DNA of 64,000 nucleotides from Plantago ovata (GCA_028274465.1 CM051456.1:78540753-78604752), one strand, 5' to 3'; shown: positions 33,804 to 46,130, numbered from the stretch's first letter. Translations and numbers: made by a program. Notes: generated by a model from the sequence alone, not told the origin.

Positions 33804-34165
33804 GACCATCTCCAGCAGGGGCGCTGGAGATGGTCTCGAGCTGATGGCCGGTCTGGCCATCAGCTGCCCAGACCGGTCTGGGCGCGCCCAGACCGGTCTG
33901 GGCGTGTTTTTATTTTATTTTTTTTAATTTTTTTAATTTTTTTTCTTTTCTTTCTTCTTTTTATCTTATTTCCTTTCTTCTTTTTCTTTTTTAATTTTTT
34001 TTTAATTTTTTTATCTTATTTTCTTATTGGGTTTGATAGTTTTATTGTTGGAGATGAAGAGAGTTTGAGTGGGTTTAATAGAATAAAAAAGATTAAAATG
34101 TTAGTGGAATGCTGATGTGGCAGGAGAGAGAGGGTTTGGGAGGGTTTGATGTGTTGGAGATGGTC
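33804..34165. mobile_element. Tourist/PIF-Harbinger-like MITE, TAA target duplication
   Basis: 362 bp with terminal inverted repeats GACCATCTCCAGCA and TGTTGGAGATGGTC, flanked by TAA on both sides (33801-33803, 34166-34168). A 3-bp TAA/TTA duplication is the PIF/Harbinger hallmark. The left third carries stacked palindromes (CAGACCGGTCTGGGCG twice, GATGGCCGGTCTGGCCATC), then a T-rich stretch. No coding capacity. Confidence 0.75.
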
Positions 34166-34422
34166 TAACTTTTGAGATCTGAAATGTCGGCTAATTGATG
34201 GTGAGAGTGAGATTAGCTAGGTTTGTCGTTTGTGTAATGTATTGCACATTTGCACTATTGGGCTTGGACTCCTAACAATTTGGACTCTATTGAGTGTAAA
34301 AATTCATGGTCCAAAACTTGTTAAATGGATAATCATAATTTTTGATAAAATAATACTTTAAGTACTATGTATTAAATTAAATTAAAACTTATTAATTAGT
34401 TTTAGAAATATTATTATATTTA

Positions 34423-34768
34423 GAGCATTTCTTATGGTTGAGACTTAAATAGAGGCTTTTAAACATTAGTAGTCTCAAAAAAGCCCCTCACAAATGAAGT
34501 CTCCAATGGTTTGGAGTTTATTTGGGCCTTTATTGTGGGTCACACATGCTACATGTAGAGTAAAAATGGAAGAGAGTAGTGCATATTATTTGAAGTTTTT
34601 CTTGTGGGTCTCATATTTTGGACTTCTTTTGGGGCTACTAATTAGTAGCCCTTTGCCATGGGCTACTATTTAGTAGCCCCTAAGAAGTTCACATTGTAGG
34701 CTTTTTGGGGCTTCTTTTGAGATTAAAGTCTCAAATAAGCCCCAAAGAAGCCCACATAAGGAGTTCTC
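34423..34768. mobile_element. second MITE with TTA target duplication
   Basis: 346 bp. The left end GAGCATTTCTTATGG and the right end CCACATAAGGAGTTCTC are imperfect inverted repeats, flanked by TTA. An internal palindrome surrounds GGGCTACTAATTAGTAGCCC near 34635, and both halves repeat AAGCCCC/GGGGCTT blocks. Between this element and Copia-2 (34769-35182) I see only AT-rich sequence with a CGCTCTCG/CGCTCCCG repeat patch. Confidence 0.65.
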
Positions 34769-35182
34769 TTAGCATACAAATAATTTTAGTTACTTCTGCT
34801 ATATATTCACATGCATATATGCATAATAATTATACTATATTTATTTTTTAATAATCGCTCTAATACGCTCCCGCTCTCGTTTATTTTTAAAATTGTTGAA
34901 TTGTCGCTCTCGCTCCCGTTCTCGCTTTCGATTTATGTGATCTAGTCCTACATTCTTTCAATGTGGTTCTGGTTCTGGTTCTGGTTCCAATTTAATTTAT
35001 TTAGATCTATGGATCCTCACATTGTGGGGCGATCCAAATTTGAGTTGAGGAATGACAAATTTAGTGTCTTGGCAAACGAAATATTGTGTGAGAGAAGCTC
35101 TAAATTTAAATAAACAATCCCTCAATGCTCTAATTGAAGAACTTGTTTGTGCGACCCCGATAAAGATCTGAGGATCGTTGAA

Positions 35183-35869
35183 TGTTCGGTTCCAACAAGA
35201 CACAGAGGTTCACTCAACCTCAAGATCAACCCCAGAGCAATACATAAGTAATATGAGAAATATGACAAACTAATATCCAGATAAAAATAAAAACAAGATA
35301 AGAACATAAATTAAAGCACAAGAGACGTTTTAACGTGGTTCGGTTATGAATAAACCTACATCCACGGAGATCTGTAGATCTCAATCCACTAACAAGATAG
35401 ATGATTACAAGAAACCCTCAGTTTACAAGACTCAGCAGTTCTGGAAGTGTTCTTGCCTGCAATCTCACTGATTTTCTCTCACCTAATCTCAGCTTACTCT
35501 CCAAGCAATATGTGTCTATCACTAGGTAAGCCTTATCTCATGATCCTCACACTAAAACCGTGTGTACAACCTTATCACCAGAGTTATACAACGGAACAAG
35601 ATGCATTTATGACCCTTGTACCTCAATACCCTAATAGTCATTCACAACACTCCAACCAACATTCCCTTGATAGTGACAACTATGTGTTCACACACAACCA
35701 CAAAGATTTGGGTGCATGCATAACAAACCCATTAGCTGACATTCCATCATGTTGATATCCATCTAGAAGCTTCCAGGAGCCAGTAGAACGCACGTGAGAA
35801 TATTAGAATTGAGATAACATTGGTGTTGACCCCGTACCAAACTGGGGTTCGGCAACCCCGGGGTCAACA
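35183..35869 (-). repeat. Copia-2 LTR, left copy
   Basis: TGTTCGGTTCC...GGGTCAACA on +, nearly identical to 52744-53432. Outside it (left) lies unrelated sequence, so the LTR ends precisely at TGTT. On its right is pectinesterase 3' flanking sequence, not the usual copia internal region. Confidence 0.8.
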
Positions 35870-36616
35870 CCCACATTGAACAATTCCTGAAAAGAAACTT
35901 GTACGAGAAAATCATGCAATTCAAGCCCTGGCTTTCAAACAAAAATGTGTCCGTCATCTATCTATCTGATCAATTCTACATTACATAATGATTTATCCAT
36001 CAAATCACAGTTACATTTATGTATAATTAATAATTAGATATAAACTTTATAAAAGAAAAAAATAAGTAGACAAAAGCGAGGTGTATAATTTTGAAGCAAA
36101 ATTAGCAAGGAATAATTAAGGATTGTACTGTCTTCCTCCTATGTTGACTCGAAGGTCACAGTGGTTGCTGGCAGCCAAGAAGCACCTTGTATAAGAGACT
36201 GTACATTATATTTGGATGCCTCGGCAGCAGTTATAGTAGACTTGTATCCTGCCCAAGTAACCCGGTCGCTGGTACCTGAACTCGGCCCAGTATTTTGATA
36301 CTCAGCATAGACGATCAAACTTGGTGGATCCACATTTGAAACCCAAGAAATCCACCCTTTTGTATGCAAGAATGCACCAATGTTGGACTGCAGAATAACT
36401 GTGGTCGAAAAATCCTTCCAGGGCCGGCCCAAGTACGTTGGAGCTGTAAGTCTGTCCAATGCACTGATAGTGCATCTCTGGATGGACATGCCACTGTTCT
36501 GATTCGGGTCCTTCCCTTGGGCTGTAATCGTCACGAACTGATTGGGCATTGGTTGTCTGGGCAGGATGTTGCAGTTTTGGAATACGACTGCTGCGTTACC
36601 GAAGATGAAGTCGATT
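35870..36616 (-). pseudogene. duplicated 3' end of the pectin methylesterase gene, fused to integrase
   Basis: Nearly identical to 53433-54183: the 3' flank plus the last exon from the IDFIFGNAA block to the stop after TFEST at 36139. DFIFG and LGRPW, which carry a catalytic aspartate and an arginine, remain. The upstream QAVA and QDTL blocks and the inhibitor-like domain are missing, so it cannot be an active esterase. One lysine codon is absent relative to the parent (QGKDP against QGKKDP). The frame continues upstream into integrase, giving a 333-aa open chimera at 37140-36139. Confidence 0.9.
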
Positions 36617-38015
36617 ATGCATTTCTCCTTCCCAGGCTCTATGCACCATAGCTTGTAGCCTTTTACACCCTTAGGGAAACCCAAGAATACACACCTGAGT
36701 GCTCTTGATTCTAGTTTGATGTGGGCAAATGCTAAGCAACCAAACACCTTCAAATGAGAGTAATTTCCAGCTGAACCATACCACATTTGATCCGTTGTTT
36801 TGAATTTTAGAGGTGCAGATGGACTCTTGTTCAGCAACATCACAACTTTAGTGATTGCTTCACCCAAAAACCTCTTGCTCAATCCAGAACTGAGAAGCAA
36901 GCATCTCACCCTCTCAAGTAATGTTCTGTTGAGTCTCTCAGCTATTCCATTCTGTTGTGGTGTACTTTCTACTGTCTTGTGCCTGGTAATTCCCTTGAGC
37001 TTACAGAAATCATTGAACTCTTCATATAGGAACTCCATCCCATTAACAATTCTGAAAACCTTAAGCTTTCTACCAGTTTGATTCTCAATTTCAGCAAGGC
37101 ACTCCTTGAATGTATTGAATGCCTGATCCTTGGATCTCAATACATAAACCCATGACTTCCTTGATTAATCATCCACAAGTGACATAAAGTACTTTCCTCC
37201 ATCTAGAGTTTGTGACCTAGCTGGCCTCCAAAGATCAGAATGGACATAGTCTAATCTGGCCATGGCTGTGTGCTTTCCAGTCTCAAAACTTGTCTTGTGA
37301 GACTTCCCAATTACACATGTTTCACAGAATGGCAACTTGGATACCTCATCTCGACAGAGTAACCCTTTCTTAGATAGCTCATTCAACCCTTTTTCACCAA
37401 GATGAGCCAATCTTCTATGCCACAAACCACTGTTGTTATGTGTAATAGCAGCAGAAGTACCAATGACAGTGTGACCATTCAGAAAATATAACCCATTCCT
37501 CCTGATTCCCTCCATTACAGGTGTTTCTCCCTTCAACACTCTCAATACACCATTCCTTGAAATGAATGTGTAACCTAGTGTATCCAAAACACCCAGAGAT
37601 ATCAAGTTTCTTTTCAAATCAGGGATATATCTTACATCTGTAAGTATCTTCACACTTTCATCATCTAGTTTAAGCTTAATGCTACCAACTCCTCTCACTT
37701 TACAAGACATATTGTTACCAAGCAACACAATACCACCATCACCTTGTTTAAAATCAAAGAACCAGTCCTTAACCGGACTCATATGATACGAGCAACCTGA
37801 ATCTAATACCCATGATCCATCTATACTAGACTCACAAATATTTAAAGCTTCAGCAGTATCATATTCATCATTAGCTTCAACAAAATCAACAGTATTACCT
37901 CCTTGAGGAGACTTGCCTTTCCTTGCATTCTTGTATGCATAGCAGTCCTTCTTGAGGTGGCCTTTCTGGTGACAATGAAAACACTTCCGGTTCTCAACCC
38001 TGTCATCAACCCCGA
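36617..38015 (-). pseudogene. Copia-2 zinc knuckle, protease and integrase (truncated)
   Basis: Reads CFHCHQKGHLKKDC, a protease with LDSGCSYHM, GAG-pre-integrase (LWHRRLAHLGEKG) and the integrase core. HSDLW keeps the first catalytic aspartate. The second site reads RIVNGMEF where the family has DNG, so that aspartate is lost. QQNGIAERLNRTL keeps the glutamate. A TAA at about 37164 replaces the tyrosine usual after SLVDD. The integrase C-terminal part ends at EPGKEKC, where pectinesterase sequence begins. The 5' side is cut by copy B at 38015. Confidence 0.9.
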
Positions 38016-39338
38016 TGATGAACCGAGATTTGTCGGGTCCCGATTCAATCAAATAAATTTGTTATTTAGCCAAAGGCAATTCACGACTACAACGAAAACC
38101 GTAGTGTAGCAGTAGAATGACCTCGAGTGTCATTCTCTAAGGACTATAACTAGCTTTATCTAATTTAATCGAAGAATATAAAACAGCAGACGGTATAGCA
38201 AGGGTTTTTCTAACAGATAATGGAGATTGGTGATAGTATGGTCCTTCAAAGCATAACGGGTTAATAATCATGCGTAAATTTCTCGGTCTTGCATGGAGAT
38301 CTTTGATCAATCAATTGTCCTGTTGTAATTATTAAACACTACGAAGATAAAGGTACTGACAGGTCAACACTATTGTCCAATTGTGTTCCGTAATTATTCA
38401 ACACTACGAAGATATAGATGTGCATAGGTCGCCGAGGGTCCAGTTGTGCATAATAATTAATCAACATACGAAAATATAGGCTGAGCCTGATCAACGAAAT
38501 AAAGCAATAACACGGAGTATAATGCGCGATATAGCCATTAGCATGATTATCAACCCTTCGCTAAGAATTCACATACTACCACCAACGATAAGTTTAGCTA
38601 CTCATAGTTGTCATGCAATCAACAGAAATCATATAAGAAAACATGTTGAAAGATATATAAAAATAAGTAGAATAAACCGTAAGATACAATGTTACCGAAG
38701 GTTGTCAGTCTCCGAAGAATCGTGATCTTACAAGCTCCAATCTGCTATGAAAAAGTATCCCCTAAGCTACGAACCCCCAGAATAGGCTCTGGGAAGTTCC
38801 TACCTAAAACTACAGAGAAAGGTGAGAGAATAGGTTTGGAAAAGTATGAATTTCGGAGAAAAACTGAGCAACTATATATAGGCCTCGAATTTGTGTGGGG
38901 CGAAGGGCCCCACACACCGGGCGATTCGCCCCACATCCCGGGCAATTCGCCCGGTGTGGGGCGATTCCCCCCACGTCCCGGGCGATTCGCCTGGGAGTAA
39001 AATTCGCGGAATTCCGCGTTTTTGAATTTCTTTCCCTTTTCGGACTCGGTTTCTGACTTCTAGTGGCTTTCTAACCTCCAGATTCGACCCCTAGACTCCA
39101 AATCCTATCCGGAAACCTTCAGATACTCCAAATAGGCTTCTGGAACACCAATTCCTTGTCAACTTCAATATAATTGCCCGGAAATCCTCGTTTTTCAACC
39201 AAAACCTGTAAAATAAAATCTAAAGGAAAACGTGACACTATTCTAATAAAATGCACGAAAATATAGCTAAATTAACATAGAGGATAGATAAAATAGGTGA
39301 AAAAGACTCAAATGAAAGTGTAAAATACACATTCATCA
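38016..39338 (-). repeat. copy B 3' LTR
   Basis: TGATGAACC start and ATTCATCA end, 1323 bp. It matches 50702-52013 with scattered substitutions. The GC-rich palindromic array (about 38896-38996) is one unit longer than in the partner. A TATATATAG box lies at about 38872-38881. Confidence 0.9.
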
Positions 39339-41163
39339 AACTCCCCAAACCGAACCTTTGCTTGTCCTCAAGCAACTAAGCTAGACTCTAATGCAAAAAA
39401 CAAGGCAAGACATAAAATGGAGTCTCATGCCAAATAAAATGAACCAATCTACTGAATCTATCAAAAAACATATGAACAAAAACCATATAAATCAAAGCAT
39501 GAATATAAGTTGAAGAATACCTCGATTGACTTATACACATCCACATAAGCACTTATGTCAAGACAAGATAGTCTCTCGTAACATTCTCTACCTGGACCTA
39601 GTCAGTGACGACGTAATGATGCATGCTAAGATACGAATGGTTGTCCCGTGCCTATGAAACTGAGGACTTACTGTTGTTCACCAAGTTTAAGACTTTCCTC
39701 AAAGAGGTCGAACCAGTACTGGCTCTCATCAAACGAAGGAGGGTTCCCTATAAAAGATAACACTCCCCTATTCTACCCATCTGTCAAGTAAAGTCTTAAG
39801 CTATTCACCACTTCCTGAATGGCAGGACGAGGGTGGTCTAGAACAGATGACACTCAAAAAACAAAAGACAAAAAATAGAAAATTACAACACGATTACGAA
39901 CATTACGAGAATTGTAAAATGAGACACAACACTTTGCTAAACTGCTATTTGGCTTTCTTTTTTGGACCCTTCTTTGCTTTTTTGGGGTCTTTTATTTTTT
40001 TCTTCTCTTTTTTTCTTTCCAGTTTCTTTTTTTCTTTTTTTCTTTTTTCCTGGAATTTTTCTTTCTTTTTTTTTTTTCGATTTGTTTTTAGCCAGCAGTA
40101 GCATAACAAAAAGAGAGAAAATGACTCACACGACTTCCCCAAACCTATTCGAAAGAATAGGTTGGAGTACAAAATTTACGGAAAAGGAAAAATAAACTCA
40201 CGCTACAGAAATGAAAAACGAAAAACAAGTCTATGATGGTGTAACCCCCTCCCCAAACTTATTCGGAAGAATAGGTTATAAACAAAGGATCACACCACCT
40301 CACACTACCTCCTTCCTAGGCATTTAGCAATCTCAAAGCATGGTGAAGACTTGTTGCCTCTTAGGTTCATAATTACTCGGGAAAACAACCATAAGACCCT
40401 AACATGCATCATCCTATTATAAAGGCCTTCGTGAACCGCAGTAGAGAAAACACCACTAAGTGATGTCGAGACTATCAAGCTTAACTAAGTTCAGTACATA
40501 AATGTGACAAGCCAAGCGAGAAAAACCTCAAACAAATTCATAGAGATGAAGCATATGATTAATGGCATAGTTAGTTAATTTACCCAATAAAAAAGTTCAA
40601 AAAATTCGGCAATAAACTCCATATAAAACATGCAAGACTATCCTAGGATGAATGCAGTGAATGCAACCTAAAAAAAAAAAACTAAGAAAGCAGTAAACGT
40701 GCAAATGCAAATAAAAGGTTTCACGAGTATCATAAGCAAAACAAGTATAGAAATACCGGCGATAACCCCCCCCTCCCCCAAACCTGAACGTCATCGCTCG
40801 TCCCGAACGTCGAAAGTGAATTTAAGGTGAGAGTCAGCTTGTACCTGTAACTTATAGGACTCAAGGAAACTCGTGAGAAACCAAAAACATACGGAAATAT
40901 AAAATAAAACACAATGATATGCATGCATTAAAGCGGTAAAAAAGCGATAAAAACTCCGGGTTGCCTCCCGGATAGCGCCATTGTTTAAAGTCTTTGGCTC
41001 GACTCCTGTCTGTGCCTAGCTCTTCTTCTTGAGGGTACTAGACTTCCCCTTCATGGATCTCCTCCTCATACCACGAACCTGTGAATAAGAAAGAACATAG
41101 GCTGCAAGACCACAGTAGTGAGTAGTGTAAGAAATATCAGGCGGATCAGGTGGATCAGATATG
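39339..41163 (-). other. copy B 3' non-coding region and short slot
   Basis: Collinear with copy A: polypurine tract, purine-rich tract (about 39950-40090), twin hairpins at 40142-40163 and 40256-40277. At the variable slot (about 40697-40925) B has only about 230 bp without an ORF, including a C-run near 40767. After the AAAGCGGTAAA repeat it rejoins the family sequence, including a CCGGG/CCCGG stem around TTGCCT near 40960. Confidence 0.75.
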
Positions 41164-41166
41164 GCT

Positions 41167-41575
41167 CACTACAAGAAAACAGCATTTTAGCAACCACATT
41201 TAGCAACCGATGGATCCGTTGCTAAAATTAGCGACCGATCGGTCTTTTAGCGACGGATGGGAGAGCTTAGCGACGGATGGATAAATTCGCCCTTAGAGCG
41301 GCTGTATATTTAGCGACGGATAAGCCATCCGTCGCTATTTAGCAACGGATGGCGTTATCCGTCGCTAAATTGCGACGGATAACTCCATCCGTTGCTAAAA
41401 TTCCAATTTTTTTTTGTTTTTTTTCGCCGGTCAATGCGTTTAGCAACGGATGGCTCCATTCGTTGCTAAACTATATTTAAAAAAAAAAAATATTACAGCA
41501 ACGGATGGTTATCCGTAGCTAATATAGCGACCGATCGCTGTATGAGCGACGGATCACCATCCGTCGCTGACTTCT
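41167..41575. repeat. CACTA left terminal and subterminal repeats
   Basis: More than a dozen copies of TAGCGACGGAT / TAGCAACGGATGG and complements, in both orientations. In En/Spm such arrays bind the TNPA protein and are needed for excision. They stop shortly before the probable transcript start. Confidence 0.85.
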
Positions 41576-41780
41576 TCTTCTCCACCGGCCGATTTGCAGA
41601 ACCCATTTCCCCTCTTTCTCTCTTCTTCTCCATTTTTCTCACTTCTTCTCTCCAATTCCAATCTTCCATTATACTCCATCATTTCTTCCAATCTTGGTGT
41701 CAAATCGAAGCTAATTCAACAAGGAACGTAGTGAGACATCCAATTTGAAGTGGGTTGTTCTATTTATTCCGCAATTAAAG

Positions 41781-42563
41781 GTACTAATCTCGAAATCTAA
41801 CTTTTGTAAATTTGGTATTTTTTCAATTTTGAAGTGTTTTATGGTTTATTAGCTAGTTTTGATGTTAGTATTGTTCAATTGGGATGTTTTGGGATGTAGT
41901 GGGTTCGATTATGTTTGAGATTTGAATTGGGTTTGATTATCTTTATGATTTCAATCGGGTTCAATTATGTTTGGGATTATCTACGTAGTTAGTTTTGTTC
42001 AATTAGTGTAGTTTGTTTGGGATATACTAATTAGATTTGAAAATTGCATAAGTATAATTATAATGGAAATATGAGTAATTATAGTGTATTGTAATTAGTT
42101 ATTATAATGAAAATTGTATAAATATAATGAAAATATAGATAAATATAGGTAATTATAGTGTATTGCAAGTTTTTATTATAATGAAAATTCCATAAGTATA
42201 ATGGAAATAGAAAGATAAATATAGGTAATTATAGTGTATTGGTATTTGTTACTACAATGCAAACTGCATAATTATAATGAAAAATATATGTAATTATAGT
42301 GTATTGTAATTAGTTATTATTATGAAAATTGTACAAGTATAATGGAAATATAGATAAATATAGGTAATTATTGTTTAAAAAAAGTGTAAGTATGAAGGAA
42401 ATAACTCATTGATAAATTAAAGTTAGAAGATAATATGAGTATTTTTATTTCTAATGTAGAAATATTGGGAGTATATATAATGCAATGTAAAAAATTGATA
42501 ACTAAAATGAGTACTTGGTGAAAAACAACGTTAGCCGCAATGTACTAAACTTCCATTGGCCAG
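41781..42563 (+). other. probable CACTA 5'UTR intron
   Basis: The donor in TTAAAG|GTACTA at 41781 follows a TTCTTCTTCTCC-rich leader (41565-41780). The acceptor TTGGCCAG ends at 42563, followed by GTTTAGCATTCAATT and the TNP2 start codon. The intron is AT-rich with repeated ATAATGAAAATTG-type blocks. Confidence 0.6.
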
Positions 42564-42578
42564 GTTTAGCATTCAATT

Positions 42579-45500
42579 ATGAATCCCGATCGTACCTGGA
42601 TGTACAGTAGGATTGCAGATGGAATACTTTTGCCTACGTTTGTACAAGGGGTCAATGCATTTGTCGAATTTGCATTGTCAAAACCCGAGTGTTTGAGTAC
42701 TGGGATGATGAAGTGTCCTTGCAACTATAAGAAATGTAGGAACCGTCAGTACTTACCCTCTACGGTGGTTGTAGACCATTTGAAGCGTAATGGTTTTGTC
42801 CCTAAATATGAGGTGTGGAATCATCATGGTGAGGCAGTTCGTTTGTTGGGGGACTATTCCATGTTGTCGGGGAAGCGTAGGAAAAGGCAGGAGAATAGTG
42901 CTACACCAGGTGCCTGTACTCATGATGATGCCACAGGGGACCGGATGGAAGAGATGGTCCGTAACGCTGCGGGTCAAGAGTTCACGGAGGGTGTTGTTAA
43001 TGAGGAGCCTCCGAATGCTGAGTCACAACAGTTCTTTGACTTGTTGGAAGCGTCAAAGATGCCACTCTACCCGGGGTGCAAGATGAATGAATTGACTATG
43101 TTGTCTCGAATTATGAGCAACAAGGAGGGTGGTGGGAATTCAGAAAGCAGCTGCAACGATTGGTTGAGTTTGATCACGGATATTGCGCCTGAAGGAAGCC
43201 TAGTTCCAACAAACTATTACCAAGCGCAGAAGAAGATGAAGGCGATGGGATTGCCTATGGAGAAAATAGATTGCTGTCCGGGTATGTGTATGATCTATTG
43301 GGGGGGGGGATGAAGGTTTGTTGCAATGTAAACATTGTGGGAAGGACCGGTATAGTCGTTACAAGGAGGGCGCTGCAATGAAACGACAGAAGAAAAATCT
43401 CTCCACAAGAAAATGTGGTACTTTCCTATATGTCCTCGTCTGAAGAGGTTGTATGCATCAGATGCATGTGCAAATAAGATGCGTTGGCACAAGGAGAGAG
43501 TAGTCGCGGATGACCAAGAGGGTAAGATGGGTCACCCATCAGACTCGCCGGCATGGAAAGAGTTTGATGTGAAATATCCACAGTTTGCAGCCCAGTCTAG
43601 AAATGTAAGATTGAGACTTAGTACTGATGGTTTCAACCCGTTTGGGAGTGAACGGAAGTATTCGTGCTGGCCAGTGATGCTTACACCTTACAACTTGCCT
43701 CCGGGTGACTGTTTGAAAGAACCATTCATGTTCTTGACCGTGCTGGTGCCAGGGCCGGATGATCCAGGACAGAAGATAGATGTCTTCTTGCAGCCACTGA
43801 TCAAGGAGCTTATAGAGTTGTGGGAGGATGGTATCCCGGCATACGATGTCTCAACAAAGACGAACTTTACCTTGAGAGCAGCACTACTCTGGACCATCAG
43901 TGATTTTCCTGCGTACTCCATGTTGTCTGGAAGGAAAACATCCGGATACAAGGCATGTCCACATTGTCTGGATGATGTTGATTCACACTATCTGCCGAAG
44001 AGTCGAAAGGAATCTTGGTTTGATTGTCATCGCAGGTTTCTAGACGATGAACACCCGTTCAGAAAGAACAAGACTCAGTTTCTTAAGAACAAAGTGGTGT
44101 TGAAGAAGGCCCCTAAAGAACTAACAAGTGCACAACAATTTGCTATTATAGAACGCTTGGGGTACAAGAAAGTAACTGAAGTTGGGTGGGAACAGCATAA
44201 CGAGAATATCAAAAGTGAGTATGGATGGAAAAAGAGATGCATCCTATGGGATTTGCCTTATTGGAGTAGTCTTCGCATACGTCATATCTTGGATGTCATG
44301 CATATTGAGAAGAACGTATTTGAGAACTGCTTCAACACCATTTGTGAAATTCCCAACAAAACAAAGGACACGGTTAGGTCCAGGGAAGAGTTGGACATTC
44401 TATGCAGGAGACCCGGACTGTCAAACAAGAATGCTGATGGCAAGTGGCCGAAGGCTAAATACACTTTGTCGAAAGAGGCTAGAGCGGAACTTTTTGATTG
44501 GGTGAAGTTGTTGAAGTTCCCCGACAATTATGCTTCTAAATTTGCTCGGTGTGTGGACACGAGTAAGACAAAGATGTATGGGATGAAGAGCCACGATTGT
44601 CATGTGTTCATGCAGAGGCTCATCCCGATTGCATTTCGCCATCTCTTAGATAGATCGGTATGGAGTGCCTTGACCGAGTTGAGCTTGTTCTTCAAGAATC
44701 TATGCACACGGGTTGTTGAGGTTGAAGTGTTGAAGACGATGAAGGCTAACATACCGATGATTCTGTGCAAGCTCGAGCGTATCTTTCCACCTAGCTTCTT
44801 TGATTCAATGGAACACTTGCCCATTCACCTACCAGATGAGGCGTTGCTAGCCGGACCTGTTCAGTATCGTTGGATGTATCCCTTTGAGAGGTAAATATTT
44901 TAGTATCATATTTACAAACATATATGACACATAATTGTATAGTATATCTAATTATGACAGACATATTATAACAGATACTTAGGCAAGCTGAAGCATTATG
45001 TGAAGAACAAAGCTCAGCCTGAGGGTTCGATTGCCAATGCATACATTCGAGCAGAGACTGCAACTTTTTGCTCCTATTTCTTTGACACTGGGGTCCCTAC
45101 GAAGACATCTAGGCCGGCTAGAAATGCCGACACATTTCAAGTGCAAGAGGACCATAAAGTTTCTCTATCAATCTTTAAGGTTTCGGGGAGGGCGTATGGT
45201 GAAGAAAAAGTGGCATATCTGACGGATAAAGAGTACAATGCTGCACATTCGTATGTCCTTCAGAATTGTGCTGAGCTCAACCCATTCCATCTCAAGTTTA
45301 CTAGGTTAGTTGCCTTCTTACGTTTTACGATTGAATTAAAATCTTATTTTAGAGAAAATGGTAGTATTAAACCAAATATACGCATCATGTGCAGTTTCTT
45401 CAGCGCCCGTTGTGTAGAACAAAATCCTATAGTGGCAGATGACACAATTGAGGACATGCTTAGGGAGGCCCTAGTCTCCGAATTTCCAACATGGTTCAAA

Positions 45501-46130
45501 GAGCATGTACAGAACCCGGCCAACAAAATAACATGTCCTTACTTAAGAGCACTAGCAAGTGGACCTGGGAGAAGATACTCCTCCTTCCCATCTTACATTG
45601 TAAATGGACTTAGGTTCAACAGTAGTGAGTGTGGATCGACAGATGCTACAGTTAATGGTGGGGTTCGTGTCTTGGGGAAAGACATAGGTGATGATGTCTA
45701 CGATTACTATGGGAAGCTTAGGCGTATTATTCGCCTTGAATATCCCGGAGTACCTTTGAAAAGAACAATGTTGTTTGATGTTGATTGGTATGATCCCACT
45801 GATGTAGGCACCAGGAGGCTTGAGGAGTATGATATGGTGGAGATAAACTATAAGAAGAAGTACAAAGTGTACGAACCATTTATCTTGGCAAGTCAAGCAC
45901 TTCAAGCTGTATTTCTTCAGTATCCTACCTTGAAAAAGGATAAGGGCGATTGGTTAGCTGCTGTACCTATAAATGCTCGATCCAAAGTTGAGTATGTGGA
46001 GAAGGACGAGTCAATTAACAACTCGTACCAAGAAGAAGATGTCGATGGTCAGGCTAGAAAACCTGTACAGGCTACAGTAGAAGTTATTCAGCTGCATGAT
46101 GATGTTTTCATTGACTTACAACCAGAGTAG
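42579..46130 (+). CDS. CACTA transposase TNP2 (TNPD-like), with two compensating frameshifts
   Basis: It would bind and cut the transposon ends. The N-terminal transposon-associated region has MKCPCNYKKCRN and VVDHLKRNGF. The TNP2 core follows (WYFPICPRLKRLY, DGFNPFG, SCWPVMLTPYNLPP, HCLDDVDSHYLPKSRKESWFD, ILDVMHIEKNVFENC). The C-terminal half has YSSFPSYIVNGLRF and DVDWYDP. Introns are inferred at 44891-44974 and 45305-45394; the latter is 90 nt and frame-preserving. A ten-G run at 43300-43309 shifts the frame, and a second shift near 43390-43412 restores it. All else is open to the stop at 46130. Real mutations, or sequencing error in homopolymers, are both possible. Confidence 0.9.

Noticed and set aside
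36139-37140. A second functional pectinesterase gene at the left
   Set aside because: It lacks the inhibitor-like domain, the QAVA and QDTL catalytic blocks and any promoter of its own; the upstream part is integrase.
43300-43309. Programmed ribosomal frameshift at the ten-G run in TNP2
   Set aside because: TNP2 proteins of CACTA elements are not known to use frameshifting, and a second compensating shift follows within ~100 bp; mutation or sequencing error is simpler.
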